From the NCBI GenBank assembly GCA_947500525.1, contig CANMSH010000003.1:434001-498000 (forward strand): a stretch of DNA of 64,000 nt, read 5' to 3'. How positions within the stretch are numbered: position 1 is the first letter of the stretch; the number at the start of each line of letters is the position of its first letter. Both the position numbers and the translations under genes were made by a program. The notes beneath the pieces are model-generated. The model did no database searches, had not been told where the DNA came from, and worked only from the letters and a program-made list of their open reading frames with translations. The DNA comes from an uncultured Flavobacteriaceae bacterium. Lineage in GTDB: Bacteria > Bacteroidota > Bacteroidia > Flavobacteriales > Flavobacteriaceae. Shown in pieces: positions 30,901 through 37,647 of the stretch.

Positions 30901-32157
30901 TTACCAGGCTATCGCCCAGAAATAGGCTTTTTAGGGAGAAATCGTTTTGGAGGAGGTTTGGCTCCAACTTTAGGCTTTGTATTTGGGAGTCAACGAGATA
31001 TAAGACAAACGGCTATTGCGAATGAATGGCTCATAACTAATGACGACTTCAGTAAAACGTTTAGCACTAGAAAACTTTCTAAATTAGATTTGAGTGCCGA
31101 AGTACGTCCATCTAAGAACCTTAATATTGAATTAACAGCCAGTCGCGTATTTGCGAGTAATATAGCACAACAAATCGCACTTAATGATGCTGGTGATGCA
31201 TTAGATACCGACTTCCCTGTGAATGAGTTAGGAAACTTTAGTATCAGTACTTTTATGCTTAAGAATGCTTTTGACGGTAATGGTGACGCTACTTTTGAAA
31301 AATTTAAAGCTAATAGAATTGTTGTGGCGCAGCGCTTGGCTGGTTTACCAATAGATCCAAATGCGACAGCTTTCCCAGCGGGTTACGGCCCTAATAGTTC
31401 TGATGTTTTACTACCTGCATTCTTAGCGACATATACTGGCCAGAGTCCTGAAAAAGTAAAGACAAGTCCTTTTAGAGATATTCCTATTCCAAACTGGCGT
31501 ATTAACTATAAAGGATTAATGAAATTTGCCTGGTTTAAAAAACACTTTAGAAACTTTACCATAGAGCATAAATACAATGCTACGTATTCTATTATTGGTT
31601 TTAGTAATAACCTACTTTTTGGAGGTGCCAATGACCTTAACGGAAACTTGCAACCCGAAAAACTATTCACTGGTATCAATTTGGTTGAAGAATTTTCTCC
31701 TTTAGTAAAAGTCGATATGAAAATGCGAAATTCATTCTCGCTCAGAGCAGAGGTTCGTAAAGACAAAGCCTTAAATTTAAACTTCAACAATAATACCCTT
31801 ACAGAGATAAGAGGGACAGAGTATATACTTGGTCTTGGCTATCGCTTAAAAGATGTTCGACTAAAAATTAAAACTGGCGAAGTGAAAACAACTTTTAAAG
31901 GAGATATTAATTTAAAAGCAGATTTAGGAATCCGAAATAACTCTACAATTATTAGATCGATCGATATTAATAATAATCAAATAACCGGAGGTCAAAAATT
32001 AATCTCCTTTAAATTTGTCGCAGACTATGCGTTAAATCAAAACTTATTGGCTTCATTTTTCTATGATCAAAACTCTTCTGAATTTTTGATTTCTACCACT
32101 TTCCCAAGAAAATCTGTGAATGCTGGAATAAGTTTGCGATATACTATTGGAAATTAA
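24949..32157 (+). CDS. sprA: cell surface protein SprA (T9SS translocon / gliding motility), TTG start
   Basis: 2402 aa; SprA-like GSVLVKMGLLFQRVENPQLSERNRRSRTFDFGQEINASLNAQVGKRLRVNAAFDTQANFNFQNQVKLEYTP; located between ruvA and gcvH. Confidence 0.96.
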   Translation: MLKFSILKTYSSLLFFVLFFTTLIAQSQIPPPPKPKASEKKDTANVPLTKIDTIKIDSVTALPYPFKSGQKGGLFLNEIKNMEVIYDPVKGHYIFVERIGDYLIKHPFYMTAKEYEEYRLTRDILKYFKEKISAVGGRKKNAAEAQKNLLPAYYVKSEFFENIFGGNKIEVNPQGSVLVKMGLLFQRVENPQLSERNRRSRTFDFGQEINASLNAQVGKRLRVNAAFDTQANFNFQNQVKLEYTPTEDDIIRKIEVGNVSMPIQSSLISGAQNLFGVKTELQFGKTTVTGVFSQQRSQTRSVQAQGGSTIQEFNIRASDYDDNRHFFLSQQFRDGYNDALKQLPLVTSSKYITRVEVWITNRNSTTENVRNIVALADLGEGDVSNLGASALVTVNGSQDPSNETNSLSTFLTSGNPIRNISTVTNALAGFSQGSDYSILENARKLTLGIDFELNPQLGYITLNRRLADSDVLAVAYEYTENSPNASNPGENVFRVGELSGDGVTAPDNLVVKLLRSEIIDTSLPLWDLMMKNVYSLPGAFQLQPDGFRLEVLYQDDATGVPINFLQNAETIINSDSVSKQPLLNLLRLDLLDGTSNILDGGDGYFDFIEGVTINSQDGYIIFPTVEPFGSSSTTAVDLLETGELGQILTDPADDRFIFNELYDNTKAQAQNDFQSKDKYSLSGYFKSESSGGIRLNAFNVPRGSVTVTSGGRELLEGSDYVVDYQSGTVQIINPNLVASNAPINVSVENNNGFNQQRRSFMGIDVQHIFNDQLAVGGTIVNLNERPFTQKPQFGAEPVNNTIMGFNLNYNTEVPKFTKWVNKLPNIDTDATSNFSLRAEAAYLLPGSPRGINLSGEAASYVDDFEGSQIPLDISSPRQWFLASVPQKQAVNSDLDFTNANVAPGLNSGIPGANNANLRLGAERSKLAWYTIDRLFYGTTLKPSNINDVELSRAEVRRVGFRELFPELDLDVTQSNIINTLDLAYYPKERGPYNFNETVPTNTYDANPEDKWAGIMRALNTTDFQQANVEYIQFWLMDPYENYSITPEEGGESIVTPADFGGELYFNLGNISEDILPDNRRMYENGLPRDGVKIDETGLSPNVNRTEWSDVPINQSLIYAFSEEDDERPNQDVGLDGLTDAEETARFPGFGEDPSNDNYNFFRGGNLDAINASILTRYRNFNNAEGNSPTINNSTESFPTSGTSFPDIEDINRDQTMSAVESYYQYRISLNPTDLVVGQNNIVDQKNVTVNLPNGATQQTTWYQFRIPITTGTPIGGISGFNAIRFMRMYLTKFRIPVVLRFGELELIRGDWRRYTRSLVEPLPANPELDEDDNRNFEVGVVNIQENENKQPIPYVLPPGVRRERLQGSTTIQEQNEQSLLVRVKELEPGETRAVFKNTSYDMRMFNKLKMFVHAESIPGLPDTDNNDLTAIIRLGSDTDDNFYQLEIPLKITESGQSLADSIWKNDFDTKLRDLGKLKLERLNTTAPLNQLYPSIASDPEARIRVKGNPNLSNLRTLMIGVRNDATTNKTAELWFNELRVAEFDNKGGWAAVLNADANFADFADVSVSARANSDGFGALEQRVQERSQEDVKQYDIVTNVNLGQLLPKKAGIKIPLNYSISEEFKDPKWDPQYQDVLFEDAEDINPNSENSRDYTKRRSINLINVRKERTNNEKKKRFYDIENVTASYSFSETYHKDYNVVRFIDQNVRASANYNYSFKPLPLEPLKNWKFLNKSSYLKFIKDFNINLLPTSISVNSNITRSFNQQESRSLVETLPALPVLTQRRFMFDWDYTVAYDLTKSLQFSFNAANNFIYDEFDPESDETIFNNFFEIGRPNNYHQTLDANYKIPISKIPIFDFISATYKYTADFDWQAPSNSFIDQIGNIIQNANTHSLSADLDMRKFYKRTGLLDLAKPKRKKKKRTAKKKKKGEKSKPTLAKTVKPKTPRKNTKKITGGRKVLQSFVDVLTSVKKIRIGYTENNGTVLPGYRPEIGFLGRNRFGGGLAPTLGFVFGSQRDIRQTAIANEWLITNDDFSKTFSTRKLSKLDLSAEVRPSKNLNIELTASRVFASNIAQQIALNDAGDALDTDFPVNELGNFSISTFMLKNAFDGNGDATFEKFKANRIVVAQRLAGLPIDPNATAFPAGYGPNSSDVLLPAFLATYTGQSPEKVKTSPFRDIPIPNWRINYKGLMKFAWFKKHFRNFTIEHKYNATYSIIGFSNNLLFGGANDLNGNLQPEKLFTGINLVEEFSPLVKVDMKMRNSFSLRAEVRKDKALNLNFNNNTLTEIRGTEYILGLGYRLKDVRLKIKTGEVKTTFKGDINLKADLGIRNNSTIIRSIDINNNQITGGQKLISFKFVADYALNQNLLASFFYDQNSSEFLISTTFPRKSVNAGISLRYTIGN

Positions 32158-32195
32158 TTTAAAAAAATTAAATTCGCATCAATAAATAAAACACT

Positions 32196-32576
32196 ATGAA
32201 TATTCCTGCAGAATTAAAATATACAAAAGACCACGAATGGATTAAAATTGATGGCGATATAGCGACAATCGGTATTACGGCTTTTGCACAAAGCGAATTG
32301 GGTGATATTGTTTATGTTGATGTAGATACACTGGATGAAACGGTGGCCAAGGATGAAGTTTTCGGTTCGGTTGAAGCGGTAAAAACTGTTTCAGACCTTT
32401 TTATGCCTTTGACAGGAGAAGTGATCGAATTCAATGAAGATCTTGAAGATAATCCAGAAAGTGTGAATAGTGATCCTTATGGTGCTGGTTGGATGATCAA
32501 AATACAAATAAGCGATACCGCTGAAATAGAATCTCTTCTTGATGCTGACGGGTATAAAAACATTATTGGAGCGTAA
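32196..32576 (+). CDS. gcvH: glycine cleavage system protein H
   Basis: YTKDHEWIKIDGDIATIGITAFAQSELGDIVYVDVD, lipoyl ESVKTV-type motif VEAVKTVSDLFMPLTGEV. Confidence 0.97.
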   Translation: MNIPAELKYTKDHEWIKIDGDIATIGITAFAQSELGDIVYVDVDTLDETVAKDEVFGSVEAVKTVSDLFMPLTGEVIEFNEDLEDNPESVNSDPYGAGWMIKIQISDTAEIESLLDADGYKNIIGA

Positions 32577-32937
32577 TGCATATCTGATTGCAATTGCCTT
32601 AACACTATTTATTACGATTACAAGTTTAGTTTCTTTAAAGGGAATCAAAACAGTATCGATCGGTATCGACAACTTCGATAAAATTGTTCATTTCATATCG
32701 TACTTCGCTCTTACATTGAGTTGGTTTTTCGCCTTGCAAACACTTGTTAAAAAAAGAAAAAACAAAGTCATTATAGTACTATCTATAATAGCTTATGGCA
32801 TAATTATTGAGGCTTTACAAGGTGGAATGACAACTCATAGACAGGCCGATATATATGATATATTGGCAAATTCTATAGGAGTACTTTTAGCAACAATTTT
32901 ATTTCCTAGACTAAACCAATGGTTTGATTCTATTTAA
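32542..32937 (+). CDS. VanZ family membrane protein (overlaps gcvH; start could be ATG 32542 or TTG 32566)
   Basis: NFDKIVHFISYFALTLSWFF and IIEALQGGMTTHRQADIYDILANSIGVLLA. Confidence 0.85.
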   Translation: MLTGIKTLLERNAYLIAIALTLFITITSLVSLKGIKTVSIGIDNFDKIVHFISYFALTLSWFFALQTLVKKRKNKVIIVLSIIAYGIIIEALQGGMTTHRQADIYDILANSIGVLLATILFPRLNQWFDSI

Positions 32938-32999
32938 AAAAAGTTGTTTTTATCATTATTTATTTATTAAATTAGCAAACAAATAAATCTCTTTTACAG

Positions 33000-33719
33000 A
33001 TGGAAGTTAAAAAAAACCCGAAAGCAAATCTAGAAAGCTATACTAAGTTGTTTATGCAACTAGGTTTAGTACTTGCCTTACTGATTATTTATGTGGGAAT
33101 TGAGTATAAAACCTTTGATAGAAGTTTAGCCGATTTAGGTGATGGTACAAATCAAGAAGAAATAGAAGAAGACATTCCAATTACAGAACGTATTGAACAA
33201 ATTAAACCACCGCCACCGCCACCGCCTGCTCCAGAAAAGATCGAAGTAGTTGAAGATGAAAAAGAAGTAGAAGAGACTGTATTAGAATCTACAGAAACCG
33301 ATGAAGACGAAGTTGTTGAAATTGAAGAAATAGAAGAAGCTGTAGAGGAGGAAGAAGTTGCCGAAGATGTACCTTTTGCAATTATCGAAGATGTACCTGT
33401 ATATCCTGGATGTAAAGGAACAAAAGCTCAGAAAAAAGCCTGTTTGAATAAATCAATGCAAAAACACGTGGCACGTAAGTTTAATGCTGATTTAGCAACA
33501 GATTTAGGTTTAGCTCCTGGTAAAAAGAAAATATTTATCCAGTTTAAGATAACTAAAACCGGTACGATTCAAATTATTGGAGCAAGAGCACCACACGCAA
33601 GACTTGAAAAAGAAGCAAAGCGTGTTGTAAACTTATTGCCTAAAATGATCCCTGGAAAACAGCGTGGTCGTCCTGTGAACGTAACCTATATGTTGCCAAT
33701 TTCTTTTAATGTAGAATAA
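33000..33719 (+). CDS. energy transducer TonB
   Basis: N-terminal TM, PPPPPPPAPEK spacer, acidic linker, C-terminal TonB domain (FQFKITKTGTIQIIGARAPHARLEKEAKRVVNLLPKMIPGKQRGRPVNVTYMLPI). Confidence 0.92.
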   Translation: MEVKKNPKANLESYTKLFMQLGLVLALLIIYVGIEYKTFDRSLADLGDGTNQEEIEEDIPITERIEQIKPPPPPPPAPEKIEVVEDEKEVEETVLESTETDEDEVVEIEEIEEAVEEEEVAEDVPFAIIEDVPVYPGCKGTKAQKKACLNKSMQKHVARKFNADLATDLGLAPGKKKIFIQFKITKTGTIQIIGARAPHARLEKEAKRVVNLLPKMIPGKQRGRPVNVTYMLPISFNVE

Positions 33720-33742
33720 TGTAATACGTAAATATAATATCA

Positions 33743-33774
33743 AAATCCCAACCTCTCGGTTGGGATTTTTTTTT
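33743..33774 (+). terminator. intrinsic terminator
   Basis: AAATCCCAACC-tctc-GGTTGGGATTT plus TTTTTT. Confidence 0.92.
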
Positions 33775-33827
33775 GGTATGTTTCTTGTGGTTGTTAACAT
33801 AATTTTAACGTCTTAAATTAAAATCTT

Positions 33828-34556
33828 ATGAAAACACAAAAACAACACCGAAATGACAAGTTACAAAAAAGTTCATTATTATTTCTTCAGTTAGGACTGG
33901 TCTTAGCCTTATTCGTCACCTACACCACTTTAGAATTTAGAAGTATTAAAAAAAGTATTGTTGTTGATAATATGGAGTGGGAGCCTCCGTTCGAGATTGT
34001 GCCAGATGTACCTACAATAATCTTCAAAAAGGAGAAAGTGCCTGTCGAAAAAAAAACACGATCTAAAATAATCGAAAAGATTGAAATAGTCCCTAACATA
34101 GAACCAACTATTGAACAGATTCTTGAACCTACTGATATAATAGATGAACCTACTATAAAAAGTCAAATTGAGAATATAGTTGAAGTTCCAACCACTATTA
34201 CAGACGATCCTCAACCTTTTATTCTAATAGAAAACCCACCGATCTTTCCAGGATGTGAAAATCTAGAAAAGGAAGCTTCCAAAAAATGCTTCGCAAACGG
34301 AATTTCAAAATTCGTCAATAAAAAATTCAACACAGAGATCGCTGAAGGTTTGAATGGCAAACAAAAAATATATGTTCAGTTTGTAATAGACAAAACAGGT
34401 ACGATTACAGATATTCAAGCCAGTTCTCCTCATGAAAGGCTCAAGAAAGAAGCCATTCGAGTAGTAGAAAAACTTCCTAAAATGACACCAGGAATGCAAC
34501 GTATGAGAGCCGTAAAAGTAACATACACATTACCCATAGTCTTTCATGCATACTAA
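33828..34556 (+). CDS. energy transducer TonB (paralogue of preceding gene)
   Basis: N-terminal TM; NPPIFPGCENLEKEASKKCF...KQKIYVQFVIDKTGTITDIQASSPHERLKKEAIRVVEKLPKMTPGMQRMRAVKVTYTLPI. Confidence 0.88.
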   Translation: MKTQKQHRNDKLQKSSLLFLQLGLVLALFVTYTTLEFRSIKKSIVVDNMEWEPPFEIVPDVPTIIFKKEKVPVEKKTRSKIIEKIEIVPNIEPTIEQILEPTDIIDEPTIKSQIENIVEVPTTITDDPQPFILIENPPIFPGCENLEKEASKKCFANGISKFVNKKFNTEIAEGLNGKQKIYVQFVIDKTGTITDIQASSPHERLKKEAIRVVEKLPKMTPGMQRMRAVKVTYTLPIVFHAY

Positions 34557-34565
34557 CAAATAATA

Positions 34566-34592
34566 AAATCCAGCCAAGGCTGGATTTTTCTT
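34566..34592 (+). terminator. intrinsic terminator
   Basis: AAATCCAGCC-aa-GGCTGGATTT followed by TT-rich run. Confidence 0.88.
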
Positions 34593-34629
34593 TTACACAA
34601 TTTGGTATTTTCGTAGAAATTACATTTGA

Positions 34630-35373
34630 ATGAACATTAACACCTTTTTAGAGAGTACTTATTTGAAAACCTCTGAACAAGCGAATACTACTGATAGTGA
34701 AACACTAGATATCATCACAGAGTTGATACAAGAGGCAATTGAATATCAATTTAAACTCGTTATGATTCGACCAGAATTTATTACCGAAGCAAAGCGAATG
34801 ATCAAAAAAGAGCAAAGTAAGGTTTTAGTGGGCACAGTCATAGGTTTTCACGAAGGAACGAATACAATAGAACAAAAAATTAAAGAAGCTAAGGCGACCA
34901 TAGATAACGGTGTCGACGAATTAGATGTTGTGATTAATTACTCTGCATTTTTAGAAGGGAATATAAACCTTGTGAAAGATGAAATTAAACAATGTACTAA
35001 ACTAGTTCTTGATGCCAACAAAACCATTAAATGGATTATTGAAACTGCAGCATTGACAAATGATCAAATTATTACCTTAACAAAACTAATTCGTGATACA
35101 ATTTTGACTAATTTTGGTAATGAATGTGTAACTTCTGTTTTTGTAAAATCTTCTACTGGATTCTTCAAAACAGAAGATAATAAACCCAATGGAGCGACGT
35201 TTGAAACAATAGCGTTAATGGTTAAGAATGCAGCTCCCTTATCTGTAAAAGCAGCAGGAGGTGTTCGAACGTATGACGATGCATTAAAAATGATTACCTT
35301 GGGTGTGACTAGAATTGGAACTTCTTCCGCTAAAAAAATTGTATTGAAACAAAAAACTAACATCAATTATTAA
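34630..35373 (+). CDS. deoC: deoxyribose-phosphate aldolase
   Basis: VGTVIGFHEGTN, GVDELDVVINYSAFLEG, VFVKSSTGF, VKAAGGVRTYDDA. Confidence 0.93.
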   Translation: MNINTFLESTYLKTSEQANTTDSETLDIITELIQEAIEYQFKLVMIRPEFITEAKRMIKKEQSKVLVGTVIGFHEGTNTIEQKIKEAKATIDNGVDELDVVINYSAFLEGNINLVKDEIKQCTKLVLDANKTIKWIIETAALTNDQIITLTKLIRDTILTNFGNECVTSVFVKSSTGFFKTEDNKPNGATFETIALMVKNAAPLSVKAAGGVRTYDDALKMITLGVTRIGTSSAKKIVLKQKTNINY

Positions 35374-35379
35374 AATTAT

Positions 35380-35955
35380 ATGGATCTTAATTATTTTGCT
35401 CATGAAACTGCTGTAATTGACGACAATTGTATCATCGGAGATCACACTAAAATATGGCACTTTAGTCATATTATGCCAAATTGTAAAATAGGAAATAAAT
35501 GTAATATTGGACAAAATGTTGTTGTATCTCCTGATGTTGTTTTAGGTAACAATGTTAAAGTACAAAATAACGTATCTATCTATACTGGTGTAGAATGTGA
35601 AGATGACGTGTTCTTAGGTCCTTCTATGGTTTTTACAAATGTTATAAATCCTAGAAGTGCAGTGATTAGAAAAGATGAATACAAAAAGACAATTGTAAAA
35701 AAAGGAGCTAGTATTGGTGCGAATGCCACCATTATTTGTGGAAACAACATTGGAGAGTTTGCCTTGATTGGAGCAGGAAGCGTGGTAACTAAAGAAGTGC
35801 TTCCCTATGCTCTAGTAGTAGGTAATCCATCAAAACAGATAGGCTGGATTAGTGAGTATGGACATAGATTAGAATTCAATGACCAAAATATTGCCGTTTG
35901 CCCTGAAAGTAATGACACCTATGAACTAAAAAACAACCGCGTTCAAAAGCGTTAA
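35380..35955 (+). CDS. acyltransferase with left-handed beta-helix (WbbJ/WlbB-like N-acetyltransferase)
   Basis: Hexapeptide repeats: ETAVIDDNCIIGDHTKIWHFSHIMPNCKIGNKCNIGQNVVVSPDVVLGNNVKVQNNVSIYTGV. Confidence 0.9.
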   Translation: MDLNYFAHETAVIDDNCIIGDHTKIWHFSHIMPNCKIGNKCNIGQNVVVSPDVVLGNNVKVQNNVSIYTGVECEDDVFLGPSMVFTNVINPRSAVIRKDEYKKTIVKKGASIGANATIICGNNIGEFALIGAGSVVTKEVLPYALVVGNPSKQIGWISEYGHRLEFNDQNIAVCPESNDTYELKNNRVQKR

Positions 35956-35980
35956 TCTATACCAAAGTTAAACCATTCAT

Positions 35981-37639
35981 ATGAAGCAATTTCTTCAACT
36001 AGGTTTTATCCTTTTATCCGTCCAACTAATCGTAGGTCAAGGAAGTACTGATCCTACAAAAAGTCTCTTCCCTGAACATGATAGTCAGTTAAATATTCCG
36101 TTTACTCACAACTCATATACTGAATTGGATTATTTCTTTAATAAAGGTGATAATTCTCACACAGCCTCTAAACCATATTTATTTATGGATGCTGAGCGAT
36201 ATGTGAATTTAAGTAACCTAAAATCAGAACTTCTTAAAAATAAGTCATCATTTATTGGTAGAAAACTTTGGAACGAACATTTCTTTTCTGTTCACAAAGA
36301 TGACTATTGGTTTACTATTAATCCTGCGTTGGATTTACAATTAGGTAAAGACAATTCTGAAGATGTTTCATTCACATATAATAATACAAGAGCTTTGAGA
36401 ATTCAAGGAGGTTTGGGTAAAAACTTTAATTTTTCAACGACATTCTATGAAAGTCAAGGAAGGTTCGCCGACTATATAAACCAGTCGGCTAGAGCTACCC
36501 CTCCAGTGGGAGCAGGCGCCATAGTTCCTGGTCGCGGTAAAGGTAAATTATTACCCGAAGGAGGCTTCGATTATCCAGTTGCTGAGGCGTATCTATCGTA
36601 CACCCCAAATGACTACTTTAATTTTCAGTTTGGAAATGGCAAAAACTTTATAGGTGACGGGTATCGCTCCTTTATGCTTTCGGACGTTGCTTCTCCAAAG
36701 ACCTTTTTCAAAATAAATACCAAGTTTTGGAAGATAAAATATACGAACATTTGGATGTGGCTCGACGATGTGCGTCGTGACGTAAGCATTGACAACAATA
36801 ACTTCCGAAAATACGTGGCTATTCATCACCTCAGTTGGAATGTTAATAAGCGCTTAAATCTTGGCTTGTTCGAAGCAGTCGTTTCGGCGAATACTGGTAA
36901 TGGATTTGATATTAATTTTTTCAATCCTGTCATTTTCTATCGAGCGGTAGAATTTACAAAGGGATCAAACAGTGGAAATGCCATGATTGGACTTAATGGT
37001 AAGTATAAATTAACTAAGGATATCACCGCGTATTCGCAATTTATATTGGATGAATTGACGGTTGGACGTTTTTTTGACGGAGATGGTTATTGGGGAAATA
37101 AATTTGCCTTTCAATTAGGAGCTAAATATTTCAATGCTTTTAAAGTGGATAACTTGTATTTACAGGGAGAATTTAATATTACAAGACCATATACCTTTAG
37201 TCATTTTGGTAATGGCACATTAAATTATGGTCATTTTAATCAGCCCTTAGGACATTTATGGGGTAGTAATTTTTGGGAAACAATCGGTATTGCTCGTTAT
37301 AAAAAAGGGAGATGGTTCGCCAATGCCAAAATCATTTTAGGTGAAAAAGGGTTTGATCAAGATGGTCTAAACTATGGCGGTGACATCTACCGAAATAATG
37401 ACGAAAGAATTGCTGATACTGGCAACGAAATAGGTCAAGGGAATAAAACGTCAATATTCATTGGTGATTTACAAGCTGGTTACGTAGTAAACCCTACGAC
37501 AAATCTTCAATTCTTCGGTGGTCTTACGGTGAGAAACTTTGATCCAACAATTCAAACTAGCAATTTTGCAAAGCAAAATACAACTTGGTTTACCGTTGGC
37601 CTAAGAACAGATTTATTTAATTGGTATTTCGATTTTTAA
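35981..37639 (+). CDS. remB: gliding motility protein RemB-like outer membrane protein
   Basis: Signal peptide; beta-barrel-like; FQFGNGKNFIGDGYRSFMLSD and YINQSARATPPVGAGAIVPGRGKGK characteristic of RemB-type proteins. Confidence 0.75.
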   Translation: MKQFLQLGFILLSVQLIVGQGSTDPTKSLFPEHDSQLNIPFTHNSYTELDYFFNKGDNSHTASKPYLFMDAERYVNLSNLKSELLKNKSSFIGRKLWNEHFFSVHKDDYWFTINPALDLQLGKDNSEDVSFTYNNTRALRIQGGLGKNFNFSTTFYESQGRFADYINQSARATPPVGAGAIVPGRGKGKLLPEGGFDYPVAEAYLSYTPNDYFNFQFGNGKNFIGDGYRSFMLSDVASPKTFFKINTKFWKIKYTNIWMWLDDVRRDVSIDNNNFRKYVAIHHLSWNVNKRLNLGLFEAVVSANTGNGFDINFFNPVIFYRAVEFTKGSNSGNAMIGLNGKYKLTKDITAYSQFILDELTVGRFFDGDGYWGNKFAFQLGAKYFNAFKVDNLYLQGEFNITRPYTFSHFGNGTLNYGHFNQPLGHLWGSNFWETIGIARYKKGRWFANAKIILGEKGFDQDGLNYGGDIYRNNDERIADTGNEIGQGNKTSIFIGDLQAGYVVNPTTNLQFFGGLTVRNFDPTIQTSNFAKQNTTWFTVGLRTDLFNWYFDF

Positions 37640-37647
37640 ACTAAGCT

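Noticed and set aside
33240-33370. GAA-rich repeat-like stretch in the first tonB
   Set aside because: Encodes the normal acidic (E/V-rich) spacer of TonB; not a separate repeat element.
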